Of a DNA stretch of 64,000 bases, positions 50,817 through 61,177 are shown piece by piece; position 1 is the stretch's first letter; each line of letters opens with the position of its first letter. The notes below the pieces were generated by a model, which saw only the letters and a program-made list of their open reading frames with translations, made no database searches and was not told the DNA's origin. Source of the DNA: Vallitalea sp. (GTDB lineage: Bacteria > Bacillota > Clostridia > Lachnospirales > Vallitaleaceae); contig JAOARM010000038.1 of assembly GCA_025210515.1 (NCBI GenBank), positions 62,001 through 126,000 of the forward strand, in the 5' to 3' direction. Both the position numbers and the translations under genes were made by a program.

Positions 50817-52928
50817 ATGACTGATACTAAAGAAGATAATTTGGCTGATTATAAAAGATTGATGATGAAAAAGCTTACAATAGATGACTATTATATAAGG
50901 GCTAAAGCGACTAATCAACAATACACGAATTGGTTACTTGATTTAGATGTTCACATTTCAAACAAAGTATTAGGATTACAACCTGTTAATATAGAACTAA
51001 TCATGTATGATGAAGATGAAGAACGTTTCTTAGGGGAAACTAAAATCATATTAAAAGAAAATGAAACATATAAAATAACTTTAGAAGCAATGTTAAACAA
51101 TATGAAGATATGGTCAGAACAAAATCCATATGAATATATGTTTAAACTATTAGCAAAAGATGAGAAGGATAATATAATATGCGAACAATTATTTTCCTAT
51201 GGTTTTAGGTTCGTGGGACTTCGTAATAAAAAGATTTTTATTAACGGTAGTCCAGTGATGCTAAATGGTGTTATTTATAATAATTATGAAGATAAATCAG
51301 AAGAAGAATTAGTTGATATATATTATGAAGACATCAAAATACTAAAAAAACATAATGTAAATACAATAGTGACATACGATCATAAAAATGCACAGATTTT
51401 ATATGATATGTGTAATAAGCATGGAATTTATGTTATTAGTAAACTTTTAAAACATAATATGTACGTTGAAACAGAATCCAAAATAGATCTAGACGAAGAA
51501 AGTACAATAGAGATTATTAAAAAATATAGAAATAATCCTTGCATTATTATGTGGAGTATAGATGATAAAGTCCAATGGGCTAGAAATAATATAGACAATC
51601 TGAAAAATATTGATAATACAAGACAGATATACTATGAAAGCAATAACAAGTTAATGAAAGACCAGAATAAAATAGAGTTTTCTTATAATCTAATTGATAG
51701 ATCAAATCACGTATATATTGATGAAAGAGAAAAAGAAATTGCAGGAGAAATAATAGGTAATTTTATTATAGATAATAGTGAAGATGAAGGATTAGTAGAT
51801 TCAAATAGAAAGATAACTCCATTTGCTTATGAGATAAAAAAAGAATACGAATTAATAGAAATAAGACCAAAAGATATAATAAAAGGTTTTTTTACTATAA
51901 AGAATAAAGGTGATAGTAACAACTTAACTAACTATTTATTTATGTGGGAAATATTAGAAGATGGCATAATTATTAAACAAGGAATTATTCCTGATATATG
52001 GATTGTTCCCCATAGTCAGCAAGAAATAAATATTAACTATAATTTAGATAAAATACTTGAAAATACACATTATCATATTAATATTAACGTATTGACAAAA
52101 GAGCCCACATGGTATACTAGCAAAGATTATTGTGTGGCATGGGCACAATTTGCTATACCTTATAAATTACCTAAGAGAAAAAAATCATCTGATTATTCAG
52201 ATATACGTGTAAGAGATAGAAAACTTAAAGTAGAAATATATGGAGATAATTTTGAAATAGTTATAGATAAATTAAAAGGCAATATAAGGTCAATGGAATT
52301 TGATAACAAAGAATATATTATATCGCCAATGGAAGTATATATACAAAATGAACAAGATAACATTGAATTATCAAAAGTTAAAAACGTGATTATAAATGAA
52401 AGTAGTGGAATGGTACAGATAGAAGTAATTAAAAAGTATTCAGCTATAAAAGGATATGTAAAAACTATGTATATAGTTAAAGCAGACGGTAAAATTACTA
52501 TAGAAAATAGAATTAGTTCCAATAATAAACATGTGAAAGTAGGTTTCTTAACTAAAATATGGGGTGGATTTAATGATTTTTCTTGGTTAGGTAAAGGTCC
52601 GTACAATACATACCATAATAAAAACTATGGAACTAAAGTAGGATTATACTATTATAACTTACAAGATTGCGCTCAAAATACTCCCCCTAACAAATCTGGT
52701 ACAATATGGGCAGCACTTACAGATTGTGATGGTGAGGGTATTTTAATAGAAAGCTCAAGACAAATTCTATTTACAATATGTCCTAAATTAGAATCAAATA
52801 TTGAGGATGAAGAAGAAGGGGAAATTTTTATTGATGCATGTTGTTCATCAAAAGCTCAGCACACTATATTTGATTCTAAAGGAAAACGTGAAGATGTCTA
52901 TGGAATTAGTATTAGAAGATTAATATAA
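50817..52928 (+). CDS. Glycoside hydrolase family 2-like protein lacking the catalytic glutamates
   Basis: A protein of about 703 residues aligned by motif with GH2 beta-galactosidases. It begins in the Ig-like domain (NPYEYMFKLLAKDEKDN; FVGLRNKKIFINGSPVMLNGV at the junction) and has a shortened TIM barrel (about 155-370). The C-terminal beta-galactosidase small-chain-like domain has WLGKGPYNTYHNKNYGTKVGLYY. The N-terminal sugar-binding domain is missing. The acid/base motif WS-LGNE reads WSIDDK (residues 246-251), and no nucleophile Glu segment was found. The frame is intact over 2.1 kb, so it is not decaying. A carbohydrate-binding or altered role is likely. The ATG at 50817 follows GAGGTG. 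Confidence 0.8.
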   Translation: MTDTKEDNLADYKRLMMKKLTIDDYYIRAKATNQQYTNWLLDLDVHISNKVLGLQPVNIELIMYDEDEERFLGETKIILKENETYKITLEAMLNNMKIWSEQNPYEYMFKLLAKDEKDNIICEQLFSYGFRFVGLRNKKIFINGSPVMLNGVIYNNYEDKSEEELVDIYYEDIKILKKHNVNTIVTYDHKNAQILYDMCNKHGIYVISKLLKHNMYVETESKIDLDEESTIEIIKKYRNNPCIIMWSIDDKVQWARNNIDNLKNIDNTRQIYYESNNKLMKDQNKIEFSYNLIDRSNHVYIDEREKEIAGEIIGNFIIDNSEDEGLVDSNRKITPFAYEIKKEYELIEIRPKDIIKGFFTIKNKGDSNNLTNYLFMWEILEDGIIIKQGIIPDIWIVPHSQQEININYNLDKILENTHYHININVLTKEPTWYTSKDYCVAWAQFAIPYKLPKRKKSSDYSDIRVRDRKLKVEIYGDNFEIVIDKLKGNIRSMEFDNKEYIISPMEVYIQNEQDNIELSKVKNVIINESSGMVQIEVIKKYSAIKGYVKTMYIVKADGKITIENRISSNNKHVKVGFLTKIWGGFNDFSWLGKGPYNTYHNKNYGTKVGLYYYNLQDCAQNTPPNKSGTIWAALTDCDGEGILIESSRQILFTICPKLESNIEDEEEGEIFIDACCSSKAQHTIFDSKGKREDVYGISIRRLI

Positions 52929-52998
52929 TCTAGATGCTTGAACTTAAATATGTTAAGCAAAAAGGCTATGAATAAACTTAGAAATAGGAGTGGATATA

Positions 52999-54777
52999 AT
53001 GGAGCAAAAAACTCGGAGAAAAAAACGTAGCAAAGGACCAAATATCTTAACTAAGTATTTTGTTAAATATAAGTTTCATTACTTGATAGGTATTGTTGCT
53101 TTAATTGCAGTAAATATCATTAATCTTAGAATACCACTTATTACAGGTAGAATTACTGATGGATTACAGAGTGGATTATATACTTATAATGATATTCAAC
53201 ATGAAGTATTAACATTGTTGTTAATAGGTTTTTCTATTGCGTGTATTAGATTTGTGTGGAGATATTTTATATTTGGAACTTCAAGGAAAATAGAGTATGG
53301 ACTTAGAAATGATTTTTTTAGCCATCTTGAAAAACTTTCAACTAGATTTTTTAATGAAAATAAAACAGGTGACTTAATGGCACTTGCAACTAATGATCTT
53401 AATGCCATTAGAATGATGGTTGGTCCTGGCATATTAATGGCACTTGATGCTATTGGATTAACTGTTTTAGTTATATATAAAATGTCTACAGCTATTAGTG
53501 TTAAACTCACATTAATATCTATAATCCCACTTCCTATTATTGCCATCGGAAGTTTGTTACTTGGAAAATCAATAAGAGCAAGGTTCAAAGATAAGCAAGA
53601 AGCTTTTTCACATATGTCTGATTTAGTTCAAGAAAACATCTCAGGAATAAAAGTTATCAAAGCATTTGTTCAAGAATCAAAACAAACATTAGAATTTAAT
53701 AAAACTAATAGAAATAATTATAATAAAAACATGAGAGTAATTAAAGTATATGCAATTATGATGCCAATGGCTATGTTAGTTACAGGACTTAGTATAACTA
53801 TCATCTTAGGCTATGGAGGTTATATAACTATACTTGGAAGAATAACATTAGGTGAATTTGTTGCTTTTATTCAATACTTGTTAATGTTAGTATGGCCAAT
53901 GATTGCTTTTGGATGGTGTATTAATATTATGTCACAAGGAATGGCATCATTTGCAAGGTTCACTAACATACTTAATGAAAAGCCAGATATAATTGATGAA
54001 GAGACTGTTAAAGAAATTGATAATATCAAAGGAGATATTAGAATTAACAACCTAACATTTAGTTATCCAGGATCAGAAAATAACGAATTAGAAAATATAA
54101 ATATATCTATTGATAAAGGTGAAACTATAGGAATAGTAGGTAGGACAGGAAGTGGAAAAACTACATTAGTAAATATGCTTCTTAGATTATATAACCCTTC
54201 TAGAAATGAGATATTTATTGATGATACAGATATTATGGATATACCTCTTAGTGTATTACGAAATGCAGTTGGTTATGTGCCACAAGATAATTTCCTGTTT
54301 TCTGATACAATATCAAGAAATATAGCATTTGGAGTTGATGGTTCAACTAATGAACTTGTTCAACAAGCAGCCAAAGATGCTAATGTACATGATAATATAA
54401 TGGAATTTACAGATAAATATGAAACAGTTGTAGGAGAAAGAGGAGTTACGCTTTCTGGAGGACAGAAACAAAGAGTAGCTATTGCGAGAGCTTTGATTAA
54501 AAAGCCAGCTATAATGATTCTAGATGATTCAGTATCAGCGGTAGATACTAATACAGAAGAGCAAATCCTAAGTCACATTAAAGAGGAAAGAAAAGATAAA
54601 ACTACTATTATTATAGCTCATAGAATTTCAACTGTTCAAAATTCTGATAAAATAATTGTTCTTGATGAAGGAAAAATATTAGAAGTAGGTAAGCATATAG
54701 AGTTATTGGATAAAAAAGGTTTATATTATGATATGGTACAAAAACAACAGTTAGAAAAAGAGCTAGAAGAAGAGTAG
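52999..54777 (+). CDS. ABC exporter half-transporter with degenerate ATP site (BmrC/YheI-like)
   Basis: A type IV ABC half-exporter of about 592 residues. Six membrane helices (about 30-310) precede the ATPase domain. That has Walker A GRTGSGKTT, Q-loop YVPQDNFLFSD, signature LSGGQKQR, Walker B-D-loop MILDDSVSAVD and switch IAHRIST. Asp replaces the catalytic Glu after Walker B (LDD instead of LDE), marking the non-catalytic site partner of a heterodimer. The partner gene follows after 11 bases. The start ATG is 8 bases after AGGAG. The pair is likely a multidrug or lipid exporter. Confidence 0.92.
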   Translation: MEQKTRRKKRSKGPNILTKYFVKYKFHYLIGIVALIAVNIINLRIPLITGRITDGLQSGLYTYNDIQHEVLTLLLIGFSIACIRFVWRYFIFGTSRKIEYGLRNDFFSHLEKLSTRFFNENKTGDLMALATNDLNAIRMMVGPGILMALDAIGLTVLVIYKMSTAISVKLTLISIIPLPIIAIGSLLLGKSIRARFKDKQEAFSHMSDLVQENISGIKVIKAFVQESKQTLEFNKTNRNNYNKNMRVIKVYAIMMPMAMLVTGLSITIILGYGGYITILGRITLGEFVAFIQYLLMLVWPMIAFGWCINIMSQGMASFARFTNILNEKPDIIDEETVKEIDNIKGDIRINNLTFSYPGSENNELENINISIDKGETIGIVGRTGSGKTTLVNMLLRLYNPSRNEIFIDDTDIMDIPLSVLRNAVGYVPQDNFLFSDTISRNIAFGVDGSTNELVQQAAKDANVHDNIMEFTDKYETVVGERGVTLSGGQKQRVAIARALIKKPAIMILDDSVSAVDTNTEEQILSHIKEERKDKTTIIIAHRISTVQNSDKIIVLDEGKILEVGKHIELLDKKGLYYDMVQKQQLEKELEEE

Positions 54778-54788
54778 GAGGTGTAATT

Positions 54789-56858
54789 ATGCAAAACAAT
54801 GAAGCAAGAGATATGAAACAAGGATATGATAAAAAGATGCTGAAACGTTTATTTGCTTATGCAAAGCCATATATTGGTTGGATTGGTTTTTCATTAGCTC
54901 TATTAATTATAGTAGTAGGTATTGAGCTAATCAGACCAATATTAATTGGGACAGCAGTAGATAATGTTATTTCAAAATATGATGTAGATTATTCTATAGT
55001 TGATAGTGACGAGAAAGATGCTGTTAATATATATAATCGTTATTTAATTAGAGATGAACACAATAAGTATAATGAAGCTTCAAAAGCAAGAATAATATAT
55101 GATGAGTCATATGAAAATCCATATTTTTTAGTACTAGATGTGAATAAAAGAGAAATTGAATTAATAGAAGATATCAGATCTATTAAAAGAGATAACGGTA
55201 AGTATTATATAACTTATAATAATGTAGATAAAGAAGTGTTTAGGCTTAGTGAAGCAGACATAAAACTATTAAGAAAAGATAGCTTTAGCAATCTTTATAA
55301 AATAACATTTTTATTTATTGTTTTATTAGTTATTGGGTTATTAGTAAGTTATTTCCAAACAATTTTACTTCATTACACAGGACAGAAAATCATATATAAT
55401 ATTAGAGAAGAAGTATTTACTCATATGCAAGGATTATCCATACAGTTTTTTAATAATAATCCTGTAGGAAAATTGGTCACCAGAGTAACTAATGATACAG
55501 AAACTCTTAATGAAATGTATACAAGTGTAATAGTGAATTCAGTTAAGAGTATACTTATGTTAGTTGGAATTACAGTAATGATGTTTGTGATGGATTATAA
55601 GCTGACATTAATTATTCTATCTGTTATTCCTCTTATATTAATAGCTACTTTACTATTTAGACATTATTCTAGAAAAGCTTATAGAGAAGTAAGAACGAAA
55701 GTAGCAGCTATTAATACATTTTTATCTGAGCATATATCAGGTATGAGAATAGTTCAGATTTTTTCACAAGAAGATAGAAAAATGGAGGAGTTTAATAAAT
55801 CCAATAAAGAACTAAACAAATCTAATATGAAACAGCTTGTTGTATTTGGTATATATAGACCAACTATGTATTTTATATATGTAATAGGGTTATCAATAGT
55901 TCTTGGGTTTGGTGGATATAGAGTTATTAATGGAACTATGTCTATAGGTAAGTTAGTAATTTTTATTCAATATATTTCAAGCTTTTTTGATCCTATTCAA
56001 CAGTTAGCAGAGCAATTTAATATTCTACAGTCTGCCATGGCATCTTCTGAAAAGATATTTACATTATTAGATGATAAATCTATTATTGCAAATAAGAAGG
56101 ATGCGATTAATATAAGTAAAGTTTCTGGAGAGATAGAGTTTAGAAATGTATGGTTTGCATACAACGATGAAGATTGGGTATTAAAAGATGTTTCGTTTAA
56201 AGTAAGCCCTGGTGAAACGGTAGCTTTTGTTGGAGCTACAGGAGCAGGAAAAACTTCAATACTTAATTTATTAACAAGATATTATGATATTCAAAAAGGT
56301 GATATTTTCCTTGATGGGAAAAATGTGAAAGATATAGATATTAATAATCTTAGGTCTCATGTAGGGCAGATGCTTCAAGATGTGTTCTTATTTACTGGAG
56401 ACATTAAGAGCAATATAAGATTGAATAATGAGATGATAACAGATGAACAGATAATTAAAGCGTCTAAGTATGTTAATGCAGATAAATTTATTCAGAAATT
56501 ACCAGATAAATATGATGAAAAAGTTTATGAAAGAGGAGCAACATTTTCTTCTGGGCAGAGACAGTTATTATCTTTTGCTAGAACGTTAGCTTTTGATCCT
56601 TCTATTCTTATTCTTGATGAAGCAACTGCTAATATTGATACGGAGACAGAACTGCTTATTCAAGATGCGCTTTATAAGCTTATGGAAGGTAGAACTACAC
56701 TTGTTGTGGCTCATAGATTGTCTACTATTCAACATGCTGATAATATTATTGTTCTTCATAAGGGGAGAATTAAAGAGATGGGGAATCATCAAGAGTTGTT
56801 AGCTAATAAAGGTATATATCATAATTTGTATAAGTTGCAGTATCAAGAGATTAATTAG
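54789..56858 (+). CDS. ABC exporter half-transporter, catalytic partner (BmrD/YheH-like)
   Basis: A 689-residue partner of the preceding half-exporter. About 100 residues longer, it has a hydrophilic extracytoplasmic insert between the first two membrane helices (about 60-165, with many Asp, Lys and Tyr), as in BmrD/YheH. The ATPase domain has Walker A GATGAGKTS, signature FSSGQRQL, Walker B LILDEATANID with the catalytic Glu, and AHRLST. Its signature deviates from LSGGQ (SSGQ), as in heterodimeric exporters where one composite site is degenerate. It begins after AGGAGGTG. Confidence 0.92.
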   Translation: MQNNEARDMKQGYDKKMLKRLFAYAKPYIGWIGFSLALLIIVVGIELIRPILIGTAVDNVISKYDVDYSIVDSDEKDAVNIYNRYLIRDEHNKYNEASKARIIYDESYENPYFLVLDVNKREIELIEDIRSIKRDNGKYYITYNNVDKEVFRLSEADIKLLRKDSFSNLYKITFLFIVLLVIGLLVSYFQTILLHYTGQKIIYNIREEVFTHMQGLSIQFFNNNPVGKLVTRVTNDTETLNEMYTSVIVNSVKSILMLVGITVMMFVMDYKLTLIILSVIPLILIATLLFRHYSRKAYREVRTKVAAINTFLSEHISGMRIVQIFSQEDRKMEEFNKSNKELNKSNMKQLVVFGIYRPTMYFIYVIGLSIVLGFGGYRVINGTMSIGKLVIFIQYISSFFDPIQQLAEQFNILQSAMASSEKIFTLLDDKSIIANKKDAINISKVSGEIEFRNVWFAYNDEDWVLKDVSFKVSPGETVAFVGATGAGKTSILNLLTRYYDIQKGDIFLDGKNVKDIDINNLRSHVGQMLQDVFLFTGDIKSNIRLNNEMITDEQIIKASKYVNADKFIQKLPDKYDEKVYERGATFSSGQRQLLSFARTLAFDPSILILDEATANIDTETELLIQDALYKLMEGRTTLVVAHRLSTIQHADNIIVLHKGRIKEMGNHQELLANKGIYHNLYKLQYQEIN

Positions 56859-56908
56859 TAAAGAGAAGATGGTTGGATAGGTCAGAATTTTGTTGGAGGC
56901 TCGTGGTA

Positions 56909-57012
56909 GTGGTGTTATAGGTAATGGGTTGTGTCAGCCCTTATACGTCCGTGTATAATAGGGCTGAACTCCGCTCCTGCTCCGTGGCAAAACCCATTAC
57001 CTATAACACCAC
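56909..57012. repeat. Composite hairpin element (family A), copy at 56.9 kb
   Basis: The outer stem is a perfect 22-bp inverted repeat (56909-56930 and 56991-57012) containing GTGTTATAGGTAATGGG. Inside is TCAGCCCT (56934-56941) with AGGGCTGA (56960-56967), capped by TATAC-GTCCGT-GTATA. Then comes a C-rich arm, CTCCGCTCCTGCTCCGTGGC. A short T-run follows on the plus strand, so it may also terminate the exporter operon. Its plan matches the copies at 10.5, 14.2 and 28.8 kb. Confidence 0.85.
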
Positions 57013-57133
57013 TTTTTTTGAATTACTTTTAAAATTCTTCTGTAGGGATGGTTTTTGATTGAGTTCTTAGTCAAATAGTTAGGCGGTTATTTGAGATTAC
57101 TATTTTATGGCTTTTTTAAAGGGGATGGTAACT

Positions 57134-58996
57134 GTGTTTGATATTGAAGAGGAATTGAAGAAACTGCCTGTTAAGCCAGGGGTTTATATGATGAAGGATA
57201 AGTATAATAATATTATATATGTAGGTAAGGCTATTAAGCTTAGGAATAGAGTTAGGCAGTATTTTAGAAAATCAACTAATCATTCTAGTAAGATTAAGAG
57301 AATGGTGACTATGATAAGTTCTTTTGAATATATTGTTACTGATTCTGAATTAGAGGCTCTTATTTTGGAGTGTAATTTAATTAAGAAGCATAGACCTAAG
57401 TATAATACTTTGTTGAAAGATGATAAATCTTATCCGTATATTAAGGTGACAGTTAATGAGAAGTATCCTCGAATAGTATATGCAAGAAAACTAACAAAAG
57501 ACAAGGCAAAATATTTTGGACCTTATACGAATGCTAGAGGTGCAAAAGAGACTATAGAAGTTATAACAAAAATATGGAAAGTAAGAACATGTAATAGAAA
57601 TCTACCAAAAGATATAGGGAAACAAAGACCGTGTCTTAATTACCATATTAATCAGTGTAATGCTCCTTGTCAAAATTATATTAGTGAAGAAGAGTATAAA
57701 AAATCCATTAAGGAAATAATTGAATTTCTAGGTGGGAAATATGATAAAGTTATTAATATACTTGAGCAGAAGATGAATGTAGCAGCTGAGGAATTAGATT
57801 TTGAGAAAGCAGCCGAGTATAGAGATCAGCTTGCAAGTGTTAGAAGTATTGCAGGCAGACAGAAGATTATTAATGCTTCTATGGAAGATCAAGATGTTAT
57901 TGCCTTTGCAAAGGCACATGATGAAGCATTAGTACAAGTATATTTTGTAAGAAATGGAAAACTAATAGGAAGAGAGCATTTTCATCTTAATAATGTAGAA
58001 GATTTACATAGAAAAGAAGTAATGACAGAATTTGTAAAACAGTTTTATTCTGGAACTCCTTATATTCCAAAAGAAATTATTTTGCAAGAAGAAATTGACG
58101 AAGCGAATATTATTAATGCATGGTTATCTAATAAAAGAGGGCAAAAAGTATATATTAAAGTTCCAAGAAAAGGAGACAAACATAAGCTTGTAGAACTTGC
58201 GGCACAGAATGCAATGCTTACTTTTGAACAATTTGGAGATAAAATTAAGAGAGAAGATAGAAGAACAAAAGGTGCAGTTAGAGAAATAATAGATATATTG
58301 GACTTAGAGGAAGAAGTTACACGGCTTGAAGCTTATGATATATCTAACACTCATGGGTTTGAATCTGTTGGGTCTATGGTTGTTTTTGAAGATGGAAAAC
58401 CAAAAAGAAGTGATTATCGTAAGTTCAGAATTAAATCGGTAAAAGGTCCTGATGATTATAGAAGTTTAGAAGAAGTGTTAACTAGAAGATTTACTCATGC
58501 TCTTGAAGAACAGAAAGAAATGCTTCTTAAAAAACAAGATATGTCTTTGGGAAAGTTCACTAGATTACCAGATCTTATATTAATGGATGGTGGAAAAGGA
58601 CAAGTAAATATAGCTCTTAGGGTATTAGATAATCTTGGGCTTAATATTCCTGTCTGTGGAATGGTAAAAGATGATAAGCATAGAACTAGAGGGTTGTTTT
58701 ATAATAATATAGAGCTACCAATAGATAAAAATTCTGAAGGTTTTAAGTTAATAACAAGAATTCAAGATGAAGCACATAGATTTGCTATTGAATACCATAG
58801 AAAGTTAAGAAGTAAAAAACAAATACAATCAATTTTAGATGAAATTAATGGAATTGGTCCCAACAGAAGGAAAGCACTTATAAGACATTTTGGTTCTGTA
58901 GAGAAGATAAGAGTGGCAACAATAGAAGAGTTAGAAACAGTAGATAGTATTAATAAAAAAGTTGCTATGACAATATATGAATTTTTTAGAGGGTGA
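57134..58996 (+). CDS. uvrC: Excinuclease ABC subunit C (UvrC)
   Basis: A UvrC of about 620 residues that makes the dual incisions of nucleotide excision repair. The N-terminal GIY-YIG nuclease has [20 protein letters not shown] cysteine-bearing segment ([13 protein letters not shown]) and the UVR motif ([15 protein letters not shown]) for UvrB binding follow. The RNase H-like C-nuclease has [23 protein letters not shown] and DDKHRTRGL. The helix-hairpin-helix pair has [18 protein letters not shown]. The start is GTG 57134 after AAAGGGG, giving [10 protein letters not shown] as in other UvrC proteins; the upstream ATG codons lack spacing. The hprK and glucokinase genes follow. Confidence 0.96.
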   Translation: MFDIEEELKKLPVKPGVYMMKDKYNNIIYVGKAIKLRNRVRQYFRKSTNHSSKIKRMVTMISSFEYIVTDSELEALILECNLIKKHRPKYNTLLKDDKSYPYIKVTVNEKYPRIVYARKLTKDKAKYFGPYTNARGAKETIEVITKIWKVRTCNRNLPKDIGKQRPCLNYHINQCNAPCQNYISEEEYKKSIKEIIEFLGGKYDKVINILEQKMNVAAEELDFEKAAEYRDQLASVRSIAGRQKIINASMEDQDVIAFAKAHDEALVQVYFVRNGKLIGREHFHLNNVEDLHRKEVMTEFVKQFYSGTPYIPKEIILQEEIDEANIINAWLSNKRGQKVYIKVPRKGDKHKLVELAAQNAMLTFEQFGDKIKREDRRTKGAVREIIDILDLEEEVTRLEAYDISNTHGFESVGSMVVFEDGKPKRSDYRKFRIKSVKGPDDYRSLEEVLTRRFTHALEEQKEMLLKKQDMSLGKFTRLPDLILMDGGKGQVNIALRVLDNLGLNIPVCGMVKDDKHRTRGLFYNNIELPIDKNSEGFKLITRIQDEAHRFAIEYHRKLRSKKQIQSILDEINGIGPNRRKALIRHFGSVEKIRVATIEELETVDSINKKVAMTIYEFFRG

Positions 58997-59122
58997 AAAT
59001 ATATATGAATAATTATATATTTTGAGGTTTAACAATAGAATTTTTAAAAATCTAGTGATAAATAACTTTTATTATGCTAGAATATTAGTAAAATATATTT
59101 TAGGTTTAAGGAGGCTGTCCCC

Positions 59123-60070
59123 GTGTATTCTGTAGAATTAACTAAACTTGTTACAAAAATGAATTTAAAGAACTTAACGCCTGAAGTGAAAGTGGATGAA
59201 ATATTAATAACACATTCAGATATTAACAGACCAGCATTACAATTAGCAGGATTTTTTGACTATTTTGATTCTGAACGTGTACAGATTATGGGAAAAGTTG
59301 AGATAACTTATCTTGAGAAGATGGATGAAGATAAGCGTAAAACAGTGCTACAGTCATTATTTAGTAATAAAATTCCTTGTCTAATTTTGTGTAGAGATTT
59401 GGAACCAGATAACCAAATGTTAGAGATTGCAATAGAAAATGGTGTCCCTATATTCCAAACTAAAAAAACTACTTCTTCATTTATGGCAGAAGTTATTAGA
59501 TGGCTTAAAATGAAGCTTGCACCAAGAATTTCTATTCACGGTGTTTTGGTTGATGTATATGGCGAAGGCGTACTGATTATGGGCGAAAGTGGAATTGGTA
59601 AAAGTGAAACTGCTCTTGAATTAATAAAACGTGGACATAGATTAGTAGCTGATGACGTAGTTGAAATAAAGAAGGTATCAGATGATACGCTACTTGGATC
59701 ATCACCAGATATTATTAGACATTTTATTGAGCTTAGAGGGATAGGCATAATAGATGTAAAAACATTATTTGGTGTTGAATCAGTAAAAGAAGTACAGAGC
59801 ATTGATTTAGTAATAAAATTAGATTTGTTTGATCCAGAAAAAGAGTATGATCGTTTAGGTTTAACAGAAGAATATACTGAGATATTAGAAAATAAAGTAG
59901 TATGTCATTCTATTCCAATACGTCCCGGTAGAAATATTGCTATAATTGTTGAGTCTGCGGCAATTAACCATAGACAAAAACAAATGGGATACAACGCTGC
60001 TGTAGAATTAAATAATAGAGTTATGGGTAATTTAAAACGCAGAAGCGAGGAAAGAGAATTAAATAAGTAG
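59123..60070 (+). CDS. hprK: HPr kinase/phosphorylase (HprK)
   Basis: A 315-residue bifunctional enzyme that phosphorylates and dephosphorylates Ser46 of HPr, the switch for carbon catabolite control. The N-terminal domain covers about 1-130. The catalytic domain has the P-loop GESGIGKSETALELI near residue 154, VADDVVEI, and the HprK signature LRGIGIIDVKTLFG followed by DLVIKLDLF. It starts at GTG after AAGGAGG. Placement between uvrC and a ROK kinase is common in Clostridia. It implies PTS- and CcpA-type sugar regulation in this cell. Confidence 0.97.
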   Translation: MYSVELTKLVTKMNLKNLTPEVKVDEILITHSDINRPALQLAGFFDYFDSERVQIMGKVEITYLEKMDEDKRKTVLQSLFSNKIPCLILCRDLEPDNQMLEIAIENGVPIFQTKKTTSSFMAEVIRWLKMKLAPRISIHGVLVDVYGEGVLIMGESGIGKSETALELIKRGHRLVADDVVEIKKVSDDTLLGSSPDIIRHFIELRGIGIIDVKTLFGVESVKEVQSIDLVIKLDLFDPEKEYDRLGLTEEYTEILENKVVCHSIPIRPGRNIAIIVESAAINHRQKQMGYNAAVELNNRVMGNLKRRSEERELNK

Positions 60071-60104
60071 AATTTTAATATATATAATAATCATGGAGGT
60101 TAAT

Positions 60105-61067
60105 ATGTATAACATTGGAATTGATTTAGGAGGAACAAATATAGCAGCTGCTATTGTTGATGAAAATGGTACAATTATAAGAAAAGGTTCTACACCTACG
60201 ATGAGTGAAAGAGATTATTCAGCTATCATAAAAGATATGGCTATGCTTGCTTTGAAATTACTTGAAGAAGAGGGTATAGATATTGATGATATTCATTCGG
60301 TGGGAGTAGGAAGTCCGGGTACACCTGACCCAGAGAATGGAATAATTGTATATGCTAATAATCTAAGATTTCATAATACACCAATTCGCCAAGAAATGAA
60401 AAAATATATTGATAAACCTATTTATTTAGGAAATGATGCTAATGTAGCAGCTTTTGGTGAATATGAATGTGGTACAGGTTTAGAGTGTAATAATCTAGTA
60501 GCTATTACATTAGGTACAGGTGTTGGTGGTGGAATTGTAATTGATGGGAAAATAATAAGTGGAAGCTTTAATGGTGGAGCAGAACTTGGACATGTATCTA
60601 TCAATTATAATGGTATTACTTGTACATGTGGTAGAAAAGGATGTTGGGAACAATATTCGTCAGCATCAGCTTTAATAAGAGATGCAAAAGAAGCAGCTAC
60701 TAACAATCCCCAATCTAAATTAAATGAATTAGTTGATGGAGATTTGTCAAAAATGAATGCAAAGATTCCTTTTGATGCTGCTTTAGAGGGTGATGAAGTA
60801 GCTGATAAAGTCATCAAAAATTACATAAAATATTTAGCTATAGGTATAGCTAATGTTATTAATGTTTTCCAACCAGAAATAGTTGTTCTAGGTGGAGGAG
60901 TATCTGCTCAAAGAGATAATCTAATTAAACCTTTAGAAAAAGAGGTTATTAATGAAATTTATGGTGGAAAAAATGCATTTAAAACTAAAATTAAAGTTGC
61001 CAAACTAGGTAATGATGCAGGTATTATTGGAGCAGCAATGTTATATAAAATATATGAAAAAGTATAA
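60105..61067 (+). CDS. ROK-family glucokinase
   Basis: A 320-residue ROK sugar kinase, most likely glucokinase. The ATP-binding GIDLGGTNIAAAIVD is at the start. Sugar-binding GNDANVAAFGEYECG and GTGVGGGIV follow. The ROK zinc site is visible as ELGHVSI then CTCGRKGCWEQYSS. The C-terminus has VVLGGGVSAQRD. The ATG at 60105 follows GGAGG; an in-frame ATG four codons earlier is less well placed. Downstream of hprK it would supply glucose 6-phosphate. Specificity for glucose is inferred from context. Confidence 0.9.
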   Translation: MYNIGIDLGGTNIAAAIVDENGTIIRKGSTPTMSERDYSAIIKDMAMLALKLLEEEGIDIDDIHSVGVGSPGTPDPENGIIVYANNLRFHNTPIRQEMKKYIDKPIYLGNDANVAAFGEYECGTGLECNNLVAITLGTGVGGGIVIDGKIISGSFNGGAELGHVSINYNGITCTCGRKGCWEQYSSASALIRDAKEAATNNPQSKLNELVDGDLSKMNAKIPFDAALEGDEVADKVIKNYIKYLAIGIANVINVFQPEIVVLGGGVSAQRDNLIKPLEKEVINEIYGGKNAFKTKIKVAKLGNDAGIIGAAMLYKIYEKV

Positions 61068-61103
61068 TAAAATTAAGCATTAATATAAGTAAATGTATTA
61101 GAT

Positions 61104-61146
61104 GGGGCTTATGGAAAATAAAATTCCAATAGCTCCTTTTATTTTG
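61104..61146 (+). terminator. Terminator after the ROK kinase gene
   Basis: GGGGCTTATGGAA pairs imperfectly with TTCCAATAGCTCC over a short A-rich loop, followed by TTTTATTTTG. Confidence 0.7.
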
Positions 61147-61177
61147 AAAATGTTTTTCAATAAAAAACAGAAACGTA

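Noticed and set aside
56586..56802. Open frames on both strands inside the end of the second ABC exporter gene
   Set aside because: They lie over the Walker B/switch region of the exporter gene in other frames and lack start signals.
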